Shown one piece after another: positions 1 to 5,389 of a DNA stretch of 6,275 nt. The stretch comes from Deltaproteobacteria bacterium (GTDB lineage Bacteria > Desulfobacterota > GWC2-55-46 > JADFVP01). The notes beneath the pieces were generated by a model. That model was not told where the DNA came from, ran no database searches, and was given only the letters and a program-made list of their open reading frames with translations. The stretch's first letter is position 1. Every line of letters starts with the position of its first letter. Made by a program: the position numbers and the translations under genes. The stretch covers positions 1 through 6,275 of the forward strand of contig JAJRYL010000042.1 in assembly GCA_024275855.1 (NCBI GenBank), given 5' to 3'.

Positions 1-945
1 ATCTTCTCGCAGTCCAAACCCTGCGAGGTCGTAACGCTCGACCTTAACGACTCTATAACCGATCTGCTTGTTATGCTGCGCAGCCTTATAGATGAGGACA
101 TAAATATAGAAGACAGGCTTGGCGCCGGGGTGTGCGAGATTGAGGGCGACAGGGGGCGGGTCGAGCAGGTTATTACCAATCTGATAATAAACAGCTCCGA
201 CGCCTTGCCTCAGGGCGGAGATATTTTAATAAGCACTGAAACGGTAAGCGGTAAGCGCGCCTCCGGAAAAGGCGAGGAGGTGTCCGGAGAGTATGTCTGT
301 CTGACGATAGAGGATAGCGGTATAGGAATGGACGCCGAAACGGTTGAGCATATTTTCGAGCCTTTCTTTACCACAAAGTCTCCAAACGGCACGGGTCTCG
401 GCCTTTCCGTCGTTTACGGTATTTTAAAGGATATGAACGGCTGGATAGACGTTAAGAGCACGCCGGGCGTGGGCACAACCTTCAGCGTTTACCTTCCGAA
501 GTCAAAGGGCGGCGCTAAAATCGACAAGCCACGTCGGTATGCCGGTTTGAAGGAGCCGGCTGGCGGGCATGGACGCAGGGTGCTGCTTGTAGAGGACGAT
601 ATGTGGGTACGCAAATCGACCTCTATGGCGCTTGCCGAGAACGGGTATACGGTGTTCGAGGCGGGGGCCGCGAACGAGGCCGTTAGCCTGTTCAGAAAAG
701 AGTCGGGCAGGTTCGACATAGTTATCTCCGACGTTGTTATGCCGGGCATTGACGGGCTTGAGATGATGGAGGTACTGCTCGGTATCGACCCGGGTGTTTC
801 GGTGCTCTTTTACTCCGGCCATATCGACGACAAAGAGCGGATAGACTCTATCGTAAAAAGAGGTCTTCCCTTTTTGCACAAGCCGTATGAAATCGCCGAC
901 CTGCTCCACGCGGTTGACGACTGCATAAGTCTTGAAAAAGAGTAG
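1..945 (+). CDS. Hybrid sensor histidine kinase, C-terminal part (ATPase + receiver), 5' truncated by window edge
   Basis: The reading frame is open from the first base, so this is the last 314 residues of a longer protein. An internal ATG at 73 is not a credible start, because residues before it (FSQSKPCEVVTLDLND) match the usual linker after a HisKA dimerisation helix. Numbering from position 1, the ATPase domain shows the N box (NLIINSSDAL, about 60-69), G1 box (DSGIGMD, 105-111), F box (FEPFFTTK, 119-126) and G2 box (GTGLGL, 130-135). A receiver domain follows (about 193-310), with the acidic pocket EDD (198-200), phosphoacceptor Asp 244 in SDVVMPGIDG, Ser 272 and Lys 294 in HKPY. The kinase would autophosphorylate on a His encoded upstream of the window and relay to its own or another receiver. 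The sensor input and phosphoacceptor His are not visible, so the signal is unknown. The gene converges on the next one, with a terminator in between. Confidence 0.93.
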   Translation: MFSQSKPCEVVTLDLNDSITDLLVMLRSLIDEDINIEDRLGAGVCEIEGDRGRVEQVITNLIINSSDALPQGGDILISTETVSGKRASGKGEEVSGEYVCLTIEDSGIGMDAETVEHIFEPFFTTKSPNGTGLGLSVVYGILKDMNGWIDVKSTPGVGTTFSVYLPKSKGGAKIDKPRRYAGLKEPAGGHGRRVLLVEDDMWVRKSTSMALAENGYTVFEAGAANEAVSLFRKESGRFDIVISDVVMPGIDGLEMMEVLLGIDPGVSVLFYSGHIDDKERIDSIVKRGLPFLHKPYEIADLLHAVDDCISLEKE

Positions 946-1023
946 TTTTAAAAACCCGTTACCCGCTTTTAAGGCTCTATCCTGTCCGGTCTTAATATTG
1001 AAAAGGTGGGCGACAGAGTGTGT

Positions 1024-1056
1024 CGGGTGCATGAAACATGCCCTGTTTTTTTCTTT
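1024..1056 (+). terminator. Probable intrinsic terminator downstream of the hybrid kinase gene
   Basis: A stem GCATG/CATGC closed by an AAA loop (1029-1041) extends outward past a bulged T through two G-C pairs, a G-U pair and a C-G pair (1024-1027 with 1042-1045). Seven T residues follow directly at 1046-1052, then C and TTT. It lies about 80 bp after the kinase stop codon. The stem is imperfect but the U tract is strong. Confidence 0.6.
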
Positions 1057-1106
1057 AATCAGCTTACTGCTGCCGACTTGGTGCCGAACGCAGGTGCCGC
1101 GGAAGT

Positions 1107-1191
1107 GTCACCCTGAACTCGATTCAGGGTCTATATGGCTGAGAGGTAAGGTTTATTGAAGTGCAAGATGCTGAATCAAGTTCAGCATGAC
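1107..1191. repeat. Paired palindromic (REP/MITE-like) intergenic repeat
   Basis: Two 26-bp arms face each other at 1107-1132 and 1166-1191; the left arm and the reverse complement of the right arm agree at 21 of 26 positions. Each arm is itself a hairpin with a perfect 8-bp stem and 5-nt loop: ACCCTGAA/TTCAGGGT (1110-1130) and ATGCTGAA/TTCAGCAT (1168-1188). The ends are TGTCA and TGACA (1106-1110, 1188-1192). Elements of this design scatter between genes of many environmental bacteria and give rise to spurious peptides reading CHPELDSGS and LNQVQHD, both of which occur here. No transposase lies nearby, so it would be a non-autonomous or degenerate unit. Its role is unknown; it may stabilise or end transcripts of the two convergent genes. 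Confidence 0.75.
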
Positions 1192-1235
1192 AGCCTTATG
1201 GATATTGCCTTACTTTCAGCTCTTCGCTCTACTTT

Positions 1236-1260
1236 GAAAAAAGGTCAGCAGACTTTTTTC
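1236..1260 (-). terminator. Weak A/T-rich inverted repeat over the stop codon of the RsbW-like gene
   Basis: An inverted repeat pairs GAAAAAA (1236-1242) with TTTTTTC (1254-1260) and GTC (1244-1246) with GAC (1251-1253), with one bulged G and an AGCA loop. On the minus strand it spans the TGA stop, and its descending arm supplies six T residues. The GC core is only three pairs, so termination would be inefficient. The convergent geometry allows it to act in both directions. Confidence 0.3.
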
Positions 1261-1700
1261 TTCATCACCAGCACGTTGCCGTCCTCTTTCGAGCTTTTAT
1301 ACTCTATCGTGTCCATTACGCTCTTTATTATGCAGACACCGAGACCTCCGGGTTTAATCTCGTCGAGGTTCCGTTCTATCTTTTCTATGTCGAGCCCGCA
1401 GCCGCATTGGCCGAAGTCGCGAAGCGTTATCGTAAGAACCTCCGTTGTTACGCCAAACGTTATCTCTATCGTGATGTCGGAGTTTTCGCCGCAGCTGTGG
1501 CGAATTATATTAGCGCACGCCTCGTCGAGCGCAAGCACCGTGCGGTTGCGTTCCTTGTCGCAAAAGCCCATCTTCGAGGCGAGGCTGTCGGCCACTCCCC
1601 TTATCAGATGGAGGTGGCATGCGCGGCTCGGTATTTTCAGCGTTATCTCTTCTGCCATTTTTCCGGTCTCGTACGATCTTGTCTTTTTTGTAATACCCAT
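1245..1700 (-). CDS. RsbW/SpoIIAB-like serine kinase / anti-sigma factor ATPase (HATPase_c_2)
   Basis: A 151-residue cytoplasmic single-domain GHKL ATPase of the type that binds a sigma factor or other target and phosphorylates a STAS antagonist on serine. The N box is ALDEACANIIRH (57-68, with Glu60 and Asn64), the G1 box is RDFGQ (94-98, Asp95 and Gly97), and the G2 lid is PGGLGVCIIK (117-126), followed by the usual MDTIEY strand and GNVLVMKKKV C-terminus. Length is normal for the family. The family's first strand is ITLKIPS (19-25), so the first 14 residues are an extension and Met15 (ATG at 1656-1658) is an alternative start; neither start has a good ribosome binding site. No sigma factor gene is nearby. 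It is divergent from an Mla operon that encodes a STAS protein with an intact Ser phosphoacceptor, which suggests a partner. The ATPase family is certain, the target is not. Confidence 0.88.
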   Translation of the reverse strand: MGITKKTRSYETGKMAEEITLKIPSRACHLHLIRGVADSLASKMGFCDKERNRTVLALDEACANIIRHSCGENSDITIEITFGVTTEVLTITLRDFGQCGCGLDIEKIERNLDEIKPGGLGVCIIKSVMDTIEYKSSKEDGNVLVMKKKVC

Positions 1701-2005
1701 TACTGAAGAAGTTCTGCCTATCGGTTACTATTAATTTATATCGGCATAAATGTTTAACAGTAAAGTATAAAGGTCTATTGAAATCTTATGGGTATAAGCG
1801 GCATAAGTCAACCGGTTTCAGGTTATTTCCCCTTAGTCGTTTTTAGTGGCGCTCGCCTCTGTTATCTCACTGAAATTTTTGAATCGCGAGTTGACAAGCT
1901 CTCGCTTTTAGGGTTGACTTAAGGTGTAAAAGGGACCCCTTGCCGGGTACAAAAAAAGTTCTATTAATTACTAAGGTTAACTAAAGTATCGACCGATATG
2001 ACGAT
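1701..2005. other. Divergent intergenic region between the RsbW-like gene and mlaF
   Basis: This 305-bp stretch holds no credible gene. It must contain the promoters of both flanking genes. Toward mlaF, a perfect -35-like TTGACA (1891-1896) has no matching -10 at the usual spacing. A weaker candidate is TTGCCG (1940-1945) with TATTAA (1962-1967), spacer 16, each 4 of 6 to consensus. A short stem GCGAG/CTCGC (1886-1890, 1901-1905) followed by TTTT encloses the TTGACA. An 8-bp palindrome AACCGGTT lies at 1810-1817. No clear sigma-54 site was found. Confidence 0.4.
1735..1764 (-). promoter_or_regulatory. Candidate promoter of the RsbW-like gene
   Basis: On the minus strand a TTTACT box (plus-strand 1759-1764, 4 of 6 to TTGACA) is followed after 18 bp by TATAAA (plus-strand 1735-1740, 5 of 6 to TATAAT). 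Transcription would begin near 1728 and give a leader of about 28 nt before the start codon at 1700. The region is A/T-rich, so a chance match is possible. Confidence 0.3.
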
Positions 2006-2791
2006 ATGATCAGGGTAGAGAATTTAAATAACAGGTTCGGCCATATTGTTACGGCCAACAATGTTTCGTGCCACTTTGAAGAGAAGAAGGTTACGGTGCT
2101 TCTTGGCGGTTCCGGCTCCGGCAAGAGCACGCTCTTAAAGGAGATGGTGGGGCTTGGAAGGCCGGACTCCGGCTCTATAATGTTCGAAGGTAAAGACATT
2201 ACCCGGCTCAATAGGAAAGAGCTGTACGAACTGCGCAAGAAGATGGGTATGCTCTTTCAGGGGTCGGCCCTCTTCAACTCGCTCAATATTTTCGAAAATA
2301 TCGCCTTTCCGCTAAGAGAGCATACAAACCTTTCGGACTCGGTTATAAAGACGATAATAAAAATAAAGCTTGAAATGGTGGGGTTAAGGGGTGTCGAGCA
2401 TATGATGCCCTCTCAGCTTTCAGGCGGCATGACCAAGCGTGTCGGCCTTGCCCGCGCTATCGTTCTCGACCCCAAGGTGGTCTTTTACGACGAGCCTACT
2501 TCGGGCCTCGACCCTATAGCGTCCGGCGTTATAGACAAGCTTATTCTCGACCTTAACAAAAAGCTCGGCGTTACCTCTATTGTGGTATCGCACGATATTG
2601 AAAGCGCGTTTCGCATTGCCGACAAGATAATAATACTCTTTTACGGCAACTTGATAGCCGAGGGTACTCCCGAAGAGATTAAGAACAGCGCAGACCCCAA
2701 GGTGCGCCAGTTTGTAGAGGGCTCTCCGGACGGCCCTATTCCCTTTACGCTGACGGACAAAGATTTTATAGAAGATATACTTATAGGATAG
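2006..2791 (+). CDS. mlaF: MlaF-type phospholipid ABC transporter ATP-binding protein
   Basis: A 261-residue cytoplasmic ATPase that powers lipid movement by the MlaFEDB inner-membrane complex. It has every nucleotide-binding motif: Walker A GGSGSGKST (34-42, Lys40), Q-loop Gln85 in MLFQGSALFNSL, signature LSGGM (138-142), Walker B VVFYDE (158-163, catalytic Glu163), D-loop SGLD (166-169) and switch His196 in VVSHD. MLFQGSALFNSL followed by AFPLREHT is characteristic of MlaF/Ttg2A rather than generic ABC ATPases. E. coli MlaF is similar in length and uses its C-terminal tail to clasp the partner subunit; residues 240-261 are positioned to do the same. The ATG at 2006 fits the family N-terminus, but no Shine-Dalgarno lies at normal distance (only AAGG about 30 nt upstream). 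It is the first gene of the operon, followed by a 120-bp structured gap before mlaE. Confidence 0.95.
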   Translation: MIRVENLNNRFGHIVTANNVSCHFEEKKVTVLLGGSGSGKSTLLKEMVGLGRPDSGSIMFEGKDITRLNRKELYELRKKMGMLFQGSALFNSLNIFENIAFPLREHTNLSDSVIKTIIKIKLEMVGLRGVEHMMPSQLSGGMTKRVGLARAIVLDPKVVFYDEPTSGLDPIASGVIDKLILDLNKKLGVTSIVVSHDIESAFRIADKIIILFYGNLIAEGTPEEIKNSADPKVRQFVEGSPDGPIPFTLTDKDFIEDILIG

Positions 2792-2796
2792 ATAGC

Positions 2797-2824
2797 CCGT
2801 CTCTCTTTTTTTATAAATAGACGG
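2797..2824 (+). promoter_or_regulatory. Hairpin in the mlaF-mlaE gap (first of two)
   Basis: CCGTCT (2797-2802) and AGACGG (2819-2824) form a 6-bp stem with a 16-nt A/T-rich loop, starting five bases after the mlaF stop codon. No U tract follows, so it is more likely an RNA stability or processing element than a terminator. The pairing is seen in the sequence; the role is inference. Confidence 0.35.
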
Positions 2825-2840
2825 AGAAGAAGCAGGCGGG

Positions 2841-2863
2841 CGCGTTAAGCACGCGGGATTTTT
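2841..2863 (+). terminator. Terminator-like hairpin between mlaF and mlaE (possible attenuator)
   Basis: A perfect 5-bp GC-rich stem CGCGT/ACGCG (2841-2845, 2851-2855) with a 5-nt loop is followed by GGA and five T residues (2859-2863). The stem is short and the U tract sits three bases away, so only partial termination is expected. It lies inside what otherwise reads as one operon and could lower expression of the membrane genes relative to mlaF. Confidence 0.35.
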
Positions 2864-2911
2864 CTACCGGCATTATATTTCAACTTAACCGGTTATCAGG
2901 AATACTCTTAT

Positions 2912-3679
2912 ATGGAAGCAATAGCGACACTTGGAAGAGGCACGCTCAATACCGTGCAGGTGCTTGGCAGAAGCGCACTCTTTATGCTCTACGCCCTCTA
3001 CGCCGCCATAATACCGCCATACAGGTTTTCGCGCGTGTTAAAGGAGATAGAGTTTATCGGGGCCAAGAGTTTTCTTATCATCTTAGTCACCTCGCTCTTT
3101 ACAGGCATGGTGCTCGCGCTTCAGGGGTATTATACGTTAAGCAAGTTCGGGGCCCAGGGTGTGCTCGGTTCGGCGGTAGCGCTCTCGATAATACGCGAGC
3201 TCGGCCCAGTGCTCTGCGCCCTTATGGTTACCGGCAGGGCCGGGTCGGCCATTACCGCTGAAATCGGTATAATGAAGATAACGGATCAGGTGCCGGCGCT
3301 TGAGATGATGGCCATAGAGCCCATTAAGTTTATAGTAAGCCCGAAGATTGTGGCCGCCCTTATCTCGCTGCCGCTCCTTACGGCTTTTTTCGACCTTGTC
3401 GGAATAGTTGGCGGTTACCTCGTAGGCGTTTTGATGTTAGGGGTTAACGAAGGCTCTTTCTTCGGAGAGATGATAAGGGCTACCGAGTTCTCCGATATTT
3501 ACGGCGGCATTATAAAGTCTCTCGCTTTCGGTTTTTTAATTGCGTGGATCTCGTGCTTTATCGGTTATAACGCAAAGGCGACTACAGAGGGGGTCAGCAG
3601 CGCGACAACCAACGCCGTTGTTATAACCTCACTCTCTATTCTTGTTATCGACTATGTAATTACGTCAGTATTGCTTTAG
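2912..3679 (+). CDS. mlaE: MlaE-type phospholipid ABC transporter permease
   Basis: A 255-residue integral inner-membrane protein, the permease of the Mla complex, which dimerises around the lipid path between MlaF below and the MlaD ring above. The family core is intact: RELGPVL (95-101), then MVTGRAGSAITAEIG (105-119), MKITDQVPALEMM (121-133) and IEPIKF (135-140). Hydrophobic stretches at about 52-72, 83-105, 143-175, 200-218 and 232-254 match the MlaE topology of an amphipathic N-terminal helix (about 10-35) and five membrane helices. Length is typical. The ATG at 2912 is preceded by AGGA (2898-2901) at 10-nt spacing. It is separated from mlaF by 120 bp with two hairpins, and from mlaD by 37 bp. 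Confidence 0.95.
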   Translation: MEAIATLGRGTLNTVQVLGRSALFMLYALYAAIIPPYRFSRVLKEIEFIGAKSFLIILVTSLFTGMVLALQGYYTLSKFGAQGVLGSAVALSIIRELGPVLCALMVTGRAGSAITAEIGIMKITDQVPALEMMAIEPIKFIVSPKIVAALISLPLLTAFFDLVGIVGGYLVGVLMLGVNEGSFFGEMIRATEFSDIYGGIIKSLAFGFLIAWISCFIGYNAKATTEGVSSATTNAVVITSLSILVIDYVITSVLL

Positions 3680-3705
3680 CGGTACTGCTTCAGGCAAAAG
3701 GGTTC

Positions 3706-3711
3706 AGGAGG
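3706..3711 (+). promoter_or_regulatory. Strong ribosome binding site of mlaD
   Basis: A perfect AGGAGG lies five bases before the mlaD ATG. It is the strongest site in the operon, where the other genes have partial or no Shine-Dalgarno. MlaD is a hexamer against two copies each of MlaE and MlaF in the known complex, so a stronger site here makes stoichiometric sense (inference). Confidence 0.7.
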
Positions 3712-3716
3712 CTAAA

Positions 3717-4157
3717 ATGTTCTCGAAAAAGACGGAAATGATAGTCGGGGTCTTTATGATCGTAGGCATAACCGCGCTGGTCTACCTCTCTTTCTCTTTA
3801 GGAAAGATAGACCTTGGAGGTTCCGGTTATATAAAGGTAACCGCCGCTTTCGATTCTATTACAGGGCTTAGAAAAGGGGCGACTATAGAGATAGCCGGAG
3901 TGCAGGTCGGCAAGGTTACGAATATAGGGCTTGAAGACGATATGGCGGTCGTGGAACTGAGCATAGATAAAGGGGTGCCTATAACCGACGACTCTATAGC
4001 CTCTGTCAGGACGAACGGCGTGATCGGAGAGAAGTATGTTAAAATTACCCCGGGCGGGTCGGAAGATTATGTCGAAGACGGCGGGATGTTAATGGATACC
4101 GAAAGCTCAATAAGTATTGAAGAGCTGATAAGCAAATATATATTCGAGAAAGAATGA
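3717..4157 (+). CDS. mlaD: MlaD-type MCE-domain lipid-binding protein
   Basis: A 146-residue inner-membrane-anchored periplasmic protein. An N-terminal anchor helix (about 8-29) is followed by a single MCE beta-barrel domain (about 38-115) with ITGLRKGATIEIAGVQVGKV (48-67) and the conserved GVIGEKYVKI (101-110). In E. coli six MlaD subunits form a ring with a central hydrophobic pore that passes lipid between MlaE and MlaC. The protein is shorter than E. coli MlaD (183 residues): only about 30 residues follow the barrel, ending in a short helix-prone segment (SISIEELISKYIF). The stop codon is genuine and overlaps the next start (ATGA at 4154-4157), so the short tail is probably natural. Start choice is firm because of the AGGAGG site. 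Confidence 0.94.
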   Translation: MFSKKTEMIVGVFMIVGITALVYLSFSLGKIDLGGSGYIKVTAAFDSITGLRKGATIEIAGVQVGKVTNIGLEDDMAVVELSIDKGVPITDDSIASVRTNGVIGEKYVKITPGGSEDYVEDGGMLMDTESSISIEELISKYIFEKE

Positions 4158-4498
4158 AGATAGAGATTGAAAAAGACGATAACGGTTTTGTGCTTGTCAG
4201 GATAGAGGGCGAGGTCGATATGCATACCTCGCCAGATGTCAGAAACGCGCTGCTGCCGTTCTTTAAGCCGGGCATAGCCGGTATAGTCGTAGACCTTTCC
4301 GGGGTTAAGTACATGGACTCTTCTGGTATAGCTACGATGATAGAGGGGCTTCAGTGGTCTACCAACGGGGGGGGGAGATTTGTGCTCGCGGGTATGACCG
4401 AAACGGTAATGGACATATTCGAGCTGACTAATCTCAACAACGTCTTTGAATTTTCACCGGACTCGGTTTCAGCGATTAATAACCTTACGGGCGGCTGA
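4154..4498 (+). CDS. mlaB: STAS-domain protein, MlaB-like / anti-sigma factor antagonist type
   Basis: A 114-residue single STAS domain. The core is VVDLSGVKYMDSSGIATMIE (45-64), with Asp55-Ser56-Ser57-Gly58. Ser57 aligns with the phosphorylated Ser58 of Bacillus SpoIIAA. In E. coli the STAS subunit MlaB binds MlaF and is needed for complex stability and activity; there the equivalent site carries Thr rather than the SSG motif. The position directly after mlaD, with start and stop overlapping by ATGA, implies translational coupling and a role as the MlaB subunit. The intact phosphoacceptor also fits a classical anti-sigma antagonist, and an RsbW-like kinase is encoded divergently upstream. 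Codons 72-74 (Gly-Gly-Gly) are an uninterrupted run of nine G residues, a possible slippage site. Family is certain; the mlaB symbol rests on context. Confidence 0.88.
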   Translation: MKIEIEKDDNGFVLVRIEGEVDMHTSPDVRNALLPFFKPGIAGIVVDLSGVKYMDSSGIATMIEGLQWSTNGGGRFVLAGMTETVMDIFELTNLNNVFEFSPDSVSAINNLTGG

Positions 4499-4539
4499 TC
4501 CGGCGGTTCCACTTTTTTATTCCCTTACACTTAAATTAC

Positions 4540-4545
4540 AGGTGG
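4540..4545 (+). promoter_or_regulatory. Ribosome binding site supporting the TTG start of mlaA
   Basis: AGGTGG lies four bases before TTG at 4550-4552. The frame is closed upstream by TAA at 4532-4534, with no ATG or GTG between, and the next Met codon is residue 65, after the signal peptide. TTG is therefore the only start that keeps the signal peptide. Confidence 0.6.
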
Positions 4546-4549
4546 CGGA

Positions 4550-5347
4550 TTGAAAACAAAAATTATAATAATTACCATTTTCACACTCTCTCTTTTTGTA
4601 AGTATTAAGGCTTTTGCCGTGCCGACCGGGTCGGGAGTAACCGCTAAAAAAGGTACTCAAACGGCCGCAAAGAGTTTTGTTGACGATAATTACGAAGATG
4701 ATTTTGAAGACGAGTTCGGCGACGAGGGGAACCTTGCTCCTATGCCGGACCCTTTCGAGAGCGTAAACCGTCTTATCTTCACTTTTAACGACAAGCTTTA
4801 CTTCTGGGTGCTTAAACCGGCCGCCAAAGGTTATTCCTTCGTAGTGCCGGAGGTAGGCAGGGTGGCTGTAAGGAATTTTTTCGATAACCTTGCCGCGCCT
4901 ATCCGTATAATAAATACGGCGCTTCAGTTTAAGTTCAAGGAAAGCGTCTCTGAGGTTGCCCGCTTTACCGTTAATACAACGTTTGGCTTAGCCGGGTTCA
5001 GAGACGTTGCAACGGCTACATGGAAGATGCCGGTCTACGATGAAGACTTCGGGCAGACCCTCGGGTACTGGGGCGCAGGGCCGGGGTTTTTTGTAAACGT
5101 GCCTTTTTTCGGCCCGTCGAGCCTGCGTGACGGAACAGGGCTTATAGTGGATATTTACGCCGACCCGCGCACCTATCTGCCACCAGACAAAACTATAGAG
5201 AAGGTGGGTGTCTACTTTTTTAAGGGAGTCAACTCGACCTCTTTGAATATCGATTTTTACGACGACATAAAAGCAGAGGCGCTCGACCCGTATACTTTTA
5301 TACGCGACGCGTATCATCAGCATAGAGAGCATCTGGTAGCGGAGTAG
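4550..5347 (+). CDS. mlaA: MlaA (VacJ)-family outer-membrane phospholipid-removal protein, non-lipoprotein form
   Basis: A 265-residue protein of the MlaA family, which in E. coli forms a doughnut in the inner leaflet of the outer membrane and extracts mislocalised phospholipid for delivery to MlaC. Family motifs are DPFESVNRLIFTFND (67-81), VRNFFDNL (107-114), EDFGQTLGYWG (165-175), PFFGPSSLRDG (186-196) and DPRTYLP (205-211). A signal peptide (1-23, cut after AFA) precedes an acidic linker (about 45-60, rich in Asp and Glu). The protein contains no cysteine at all, so the lipobox of classical MlaA is absent and export is presumably by signal peptidase I. Translation starts at TTG. It lies 51 bp after the STAS gene and 42 bp before mlaC; in E. 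coli mlaA is at a separate locus. Confidence 0.93.
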   Translation: MKTKIIIITIFTLSLFVSIKAFAVPTGSGVTAKKGTQTAAKSFVDDNYEDDFEDEFGDEGNLAPMPDPFESVNRLIFTFNDKLYFWVLKPAAKGYSFVVPEVGRVAVRNFFDNLAAPIRIINTALQFKFKESVSEVARFTVNTTFGLAGFRDVATATWKMPVYDEDFGQTLGYWGAGPGFFVNVPFFGPSSLRDGTGLIVDIYADPRTYLPPDKTIEKVGVYFFKGVNSTSLNIDFYDDIKAEALDPYTFIRDAYHQHREHLVAE

Positions 5348-5389
5348 CTAAACCCGGCGGAATAAAATTTTTTATGGAGTTGACTGGTT

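Noticed and set aside
502..1032. Minus-strand ORF antisense to the kinase receiver domain
   Set aside because: The opposite strand encodes a receiver domain with all its conserved residues. The antisense frame has no recognisable motif.
932..1734. Plus-strand ORFs in the kinase-to-mlaF interval (932-1159 and 1156-1734)
   Set aside because: The first is low-complexity intergenic translation that runs into the palindromic repeat (CHPELDSGS). The second starts inside that repeat and then reads antisense to the RsbW-like gene, whose minus-strand product carries clear N, G1 and G2 boxes.
1840..1862. TGGCGC as the -24 element of a sigma-54 promoter upstream of mlaF
   Set aside because: The expected GC of the -12 element is missing at the required spacing.
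1891..1919. TTGACA (1891) and TTGACT (1914) as -35 boxes of an mlaF promoter
   Set aside because: Neither is followed by a -10-like hexamer at 15-19 bp, so only the weaker TTGCCG/TATTAA pair was mentioned, with low confidence.
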